Assembly (NCBI GenBank): GCA_910586515.1
Contig: CAJUGL010000102.1
Coordinates: 1-6,391, forward strand
Direction: 5' to 3'
DNA: 6,391 bases
From: an uncultured Acetatifactor sp.
Lineage (GTDB): Bacteria > Bacillota > Clostridia > Lachnospirales > Lachnospiraceae
Shown here: in pieces, positions 5,272 through 6,391 of the stretch
How the letters are laid out: each line of letters starts with the position of its first letter
Position numbering within the stretch: position 1 is the stretch's first letter
Position numbers and translations under genes: made by a program
Notes under the pieces: model-generated
Seen by the model: the letters and a program-made list of their open reading frames with translations, nothing else
Databases searched by the model: none
What the model was told of the DNA's origin: nothing

Positions 5272-6391
5272 TTATTTCACGGTCTTATACCATTCGTTGA
5301 CCTCTTTGGTGATCTGCTCGCCGCCCTGTGCCAGCCAGTCCTCCACGAACTTGTCGAAGGCATCCACCGGCTCCTTTCCATAGACAATATTGGTGTAGAT
5401 CTGCTTCTCCATGGTCTGAAGCTGTTCCCAGTTCTTCTTCATGGTGTCCGTAGGCTCTGTATTGAAAAGATTCGGAAGCAGCTCATCCATATGCTCGTGA
5501 GCCACCACGTAACCATCTGACATTTCAGGCGCCGTCACAAATCCCGCAGCAACGGACAGCTCCGCTCCCGTCTCCGGAGTCTTCCCTGACGCAATGTCCG
5601 CAAAGGTCTGGGTTGACTTCAGTGCAGGCGTGTTTTTCAGCACCGTGGATTTGCCGGGCATAAAGGGGTCGGTCACAGGGGGATCAAACAGCTTGGAGTC
5701 GAACACCACCTCATCTCCCACTATATCATAATCGTATCCTTCCAGGTATCCATATTTGAAATCTCCGGTACCGAAAGCGTAATCATACAGCCAGTCGTAA
5801 TACTCAAAGAAAGCTTCCATGTTTGCAAAATCCTTGTTGAACATCAGCCAGCCGTCGTTGATCTGAGCCGCCTGATAGGTGGGATCCCCGTTGTCCTGCA
5901 GAATGTTGGGATATGCCTTGATCACCGCATCCGGGGCCACGGAGGTAACATCCGCAACGGAACCGATGGCCCAGGGCCTTCCGATAAAGATGCCGGCCTT
6001 TCCCTCCGTGAACTGCATCATGGCGTCCCATGCCCCGGTAGCTGCCGCTTCCTGGAAGATCCAGCCGTTTGCGTGCCACTGCGCCATTCTGGCAAGGGCT
6101 TCCTTGTTCCCTTCATGGATGGAACCGTACATCAGCTCCCCATTCTCGTCCTCCTGCCAGCTTCCCGGATAATGTGTTCCGGAATAGGCGGAAAAGAGAC
6201 TTACCGGATCGGCAACCCATCCCGTATTATAAATATCGTTTCCGCTGTAGGTAAAGCCGTAGGTATCATCCTGCCCGTTTCCGTCCGGATCATCCTCGGT
6301 AAAGGCCTTGATCACTGCCTCAAACTCATCCATATTGGTAGGCGCCTTGAGTCCCAGCGCATCCAGCCAGTCCTGGCGCATGATCATGACC
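5272..6391 (-). CDS. ABC transporter extracellular sugar-binding protein, LplA/YtcQ-like (N-terminus outside window)
   Basis: About 372 residues are visible, ending YKTVK-stop; the lipoprotein signal and first lobe lie beyond the right edge. The fragment opens with MRQDWLDALGLKAPTNMDEF, a conserved stretch in binding proteins that typically total about 500-560 residues, so roughly a third is missing. It continues with DDPDGNGQDDTYG, a Dx[DN]x[DN]-type acidic loop that may bind calcium. Other typical pieces are aromatic-rich ligand-lobe sequences such as GWVADPVSLFSAY, WHANGWI, GKAGIFIG and FFEYYDWLYDY, and a late region INDGWLMFNKD. The protein should be anchored on the outer face of the membrane and deliver an oligosaccharide to two permeases. 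Those permease genes are not between this gene and the kinase, so they are presumably upstream, to the right. The first in-frame ATG in the window (6387) is internal, not the start. Confidence 0.88.
   Translation of the reverse strand, partial: VMIMRQDWLDALGLKAPTNMDEFEAVIKAFTEDDPDGNGQDDTYGFTYSGNDIYNTGWVADPVSLFSAYSGTHYPGSWQEDENGELMYGSIHEGNKEALARMAQWHANGWIFQEAAATGAWDAMMQFTEGKAGIFIGRPWAIGSVADVTSVAPDAVIKAYPNILQDNGDPTYQAAQINDGWLMFNKDFANMEAFFEYYDWLYDYAFGTGDFKYGYLEGYDYDIVGDEVVFDSKLFDPPVTDPFMPGKSTVLKNTPALKSTQTFADIASGKTPETGAELSVAAGFVTAPEMSDGYVVAHEHMDELLPNLFNTEPTDTMKKNWEQLQTMEKQIYTNIVYGKEPVDAFDKFVEDWLAQGGEQITKEVNEWYKTVK

Noticed and set aside
1..6391. Search for CRISPR arrays, tRNA/rRNA genes, insertion sequences, toxin-antitoxin or defence genes
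   Set aside because: No regularly spaced repeats, cloverleaf sequence, transposase motifs or known defence domains were seen on either strand.

Overview
The window looks like part of a Gram-positive Firmicute (Clostridia) genome, most likely a gut Lachnospiraceae-type organism. This rests on the gene set (Bacillus/Clostridia-style YesM/YesN two-component system next to an LplA/YtcQ-type sugar-binding lipoprotein), strong AGGAGG ribosome binding sites, tight gene packing and mid-range base composition. The species assignment is an inference; no marker gene is present.

Layout. Four intact or window-truncated genes fill about 694-6391, all on the minus strand and read right to left. They are the C-terminal two thirds of an ABC sugar-binding protein (6391 to 5272), a membrane sensor histidine kinase (5190 to 3502), an AraC-type response regulator that overlaps the kinase by 23 bases (3524 to 2742), and, 14 bases further on, a cytoplasmic 677-residue clan GH-A glycoside hydrolase most like the GH50/agarase group (2727 to 694). 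An imperfect stem-loop (5215-5250) sits between the binding-protein gene and the kinase gene. After the hydrolase comes a decayed fragment resembling the C-terminal part of a GH43-type glycosidase (673 to about 451), then a hairpin with a T-tract that looks like the operon terminator (426 to 394).

The first 310 bases run the other way (plus strand). They hold the last 44 codons of a membrane protein, probably an ABC-2-type permease, followed by a small membrane-protein gene broken by an early stop and a frameshift. The two transcription units converge on about 311-450, and both flanking genes there are broken, so this junction looks like a zone of gene decay or past rearrangement.

How the genes work together. 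By family knowledge, the binding protein captures an oligosaccharide outside the cell and hands it to permeases that would be encoded outside the window. The kinase senses an extracellular signal, probably the same sugar or its occupied binding protein, and phosphorylates the regulator, which activates the transport operon. The hydrolase has no signal peptide and would cut the imported sugar in the cytoplasm. The GH50-like barrel and GH43-like remnant hint at a galactose-containing or plant/algal-type glycan, but the sequence does not prove the substrate. I found no CRISPR array, defence system, insertion sequence, tRNA or rRNA.
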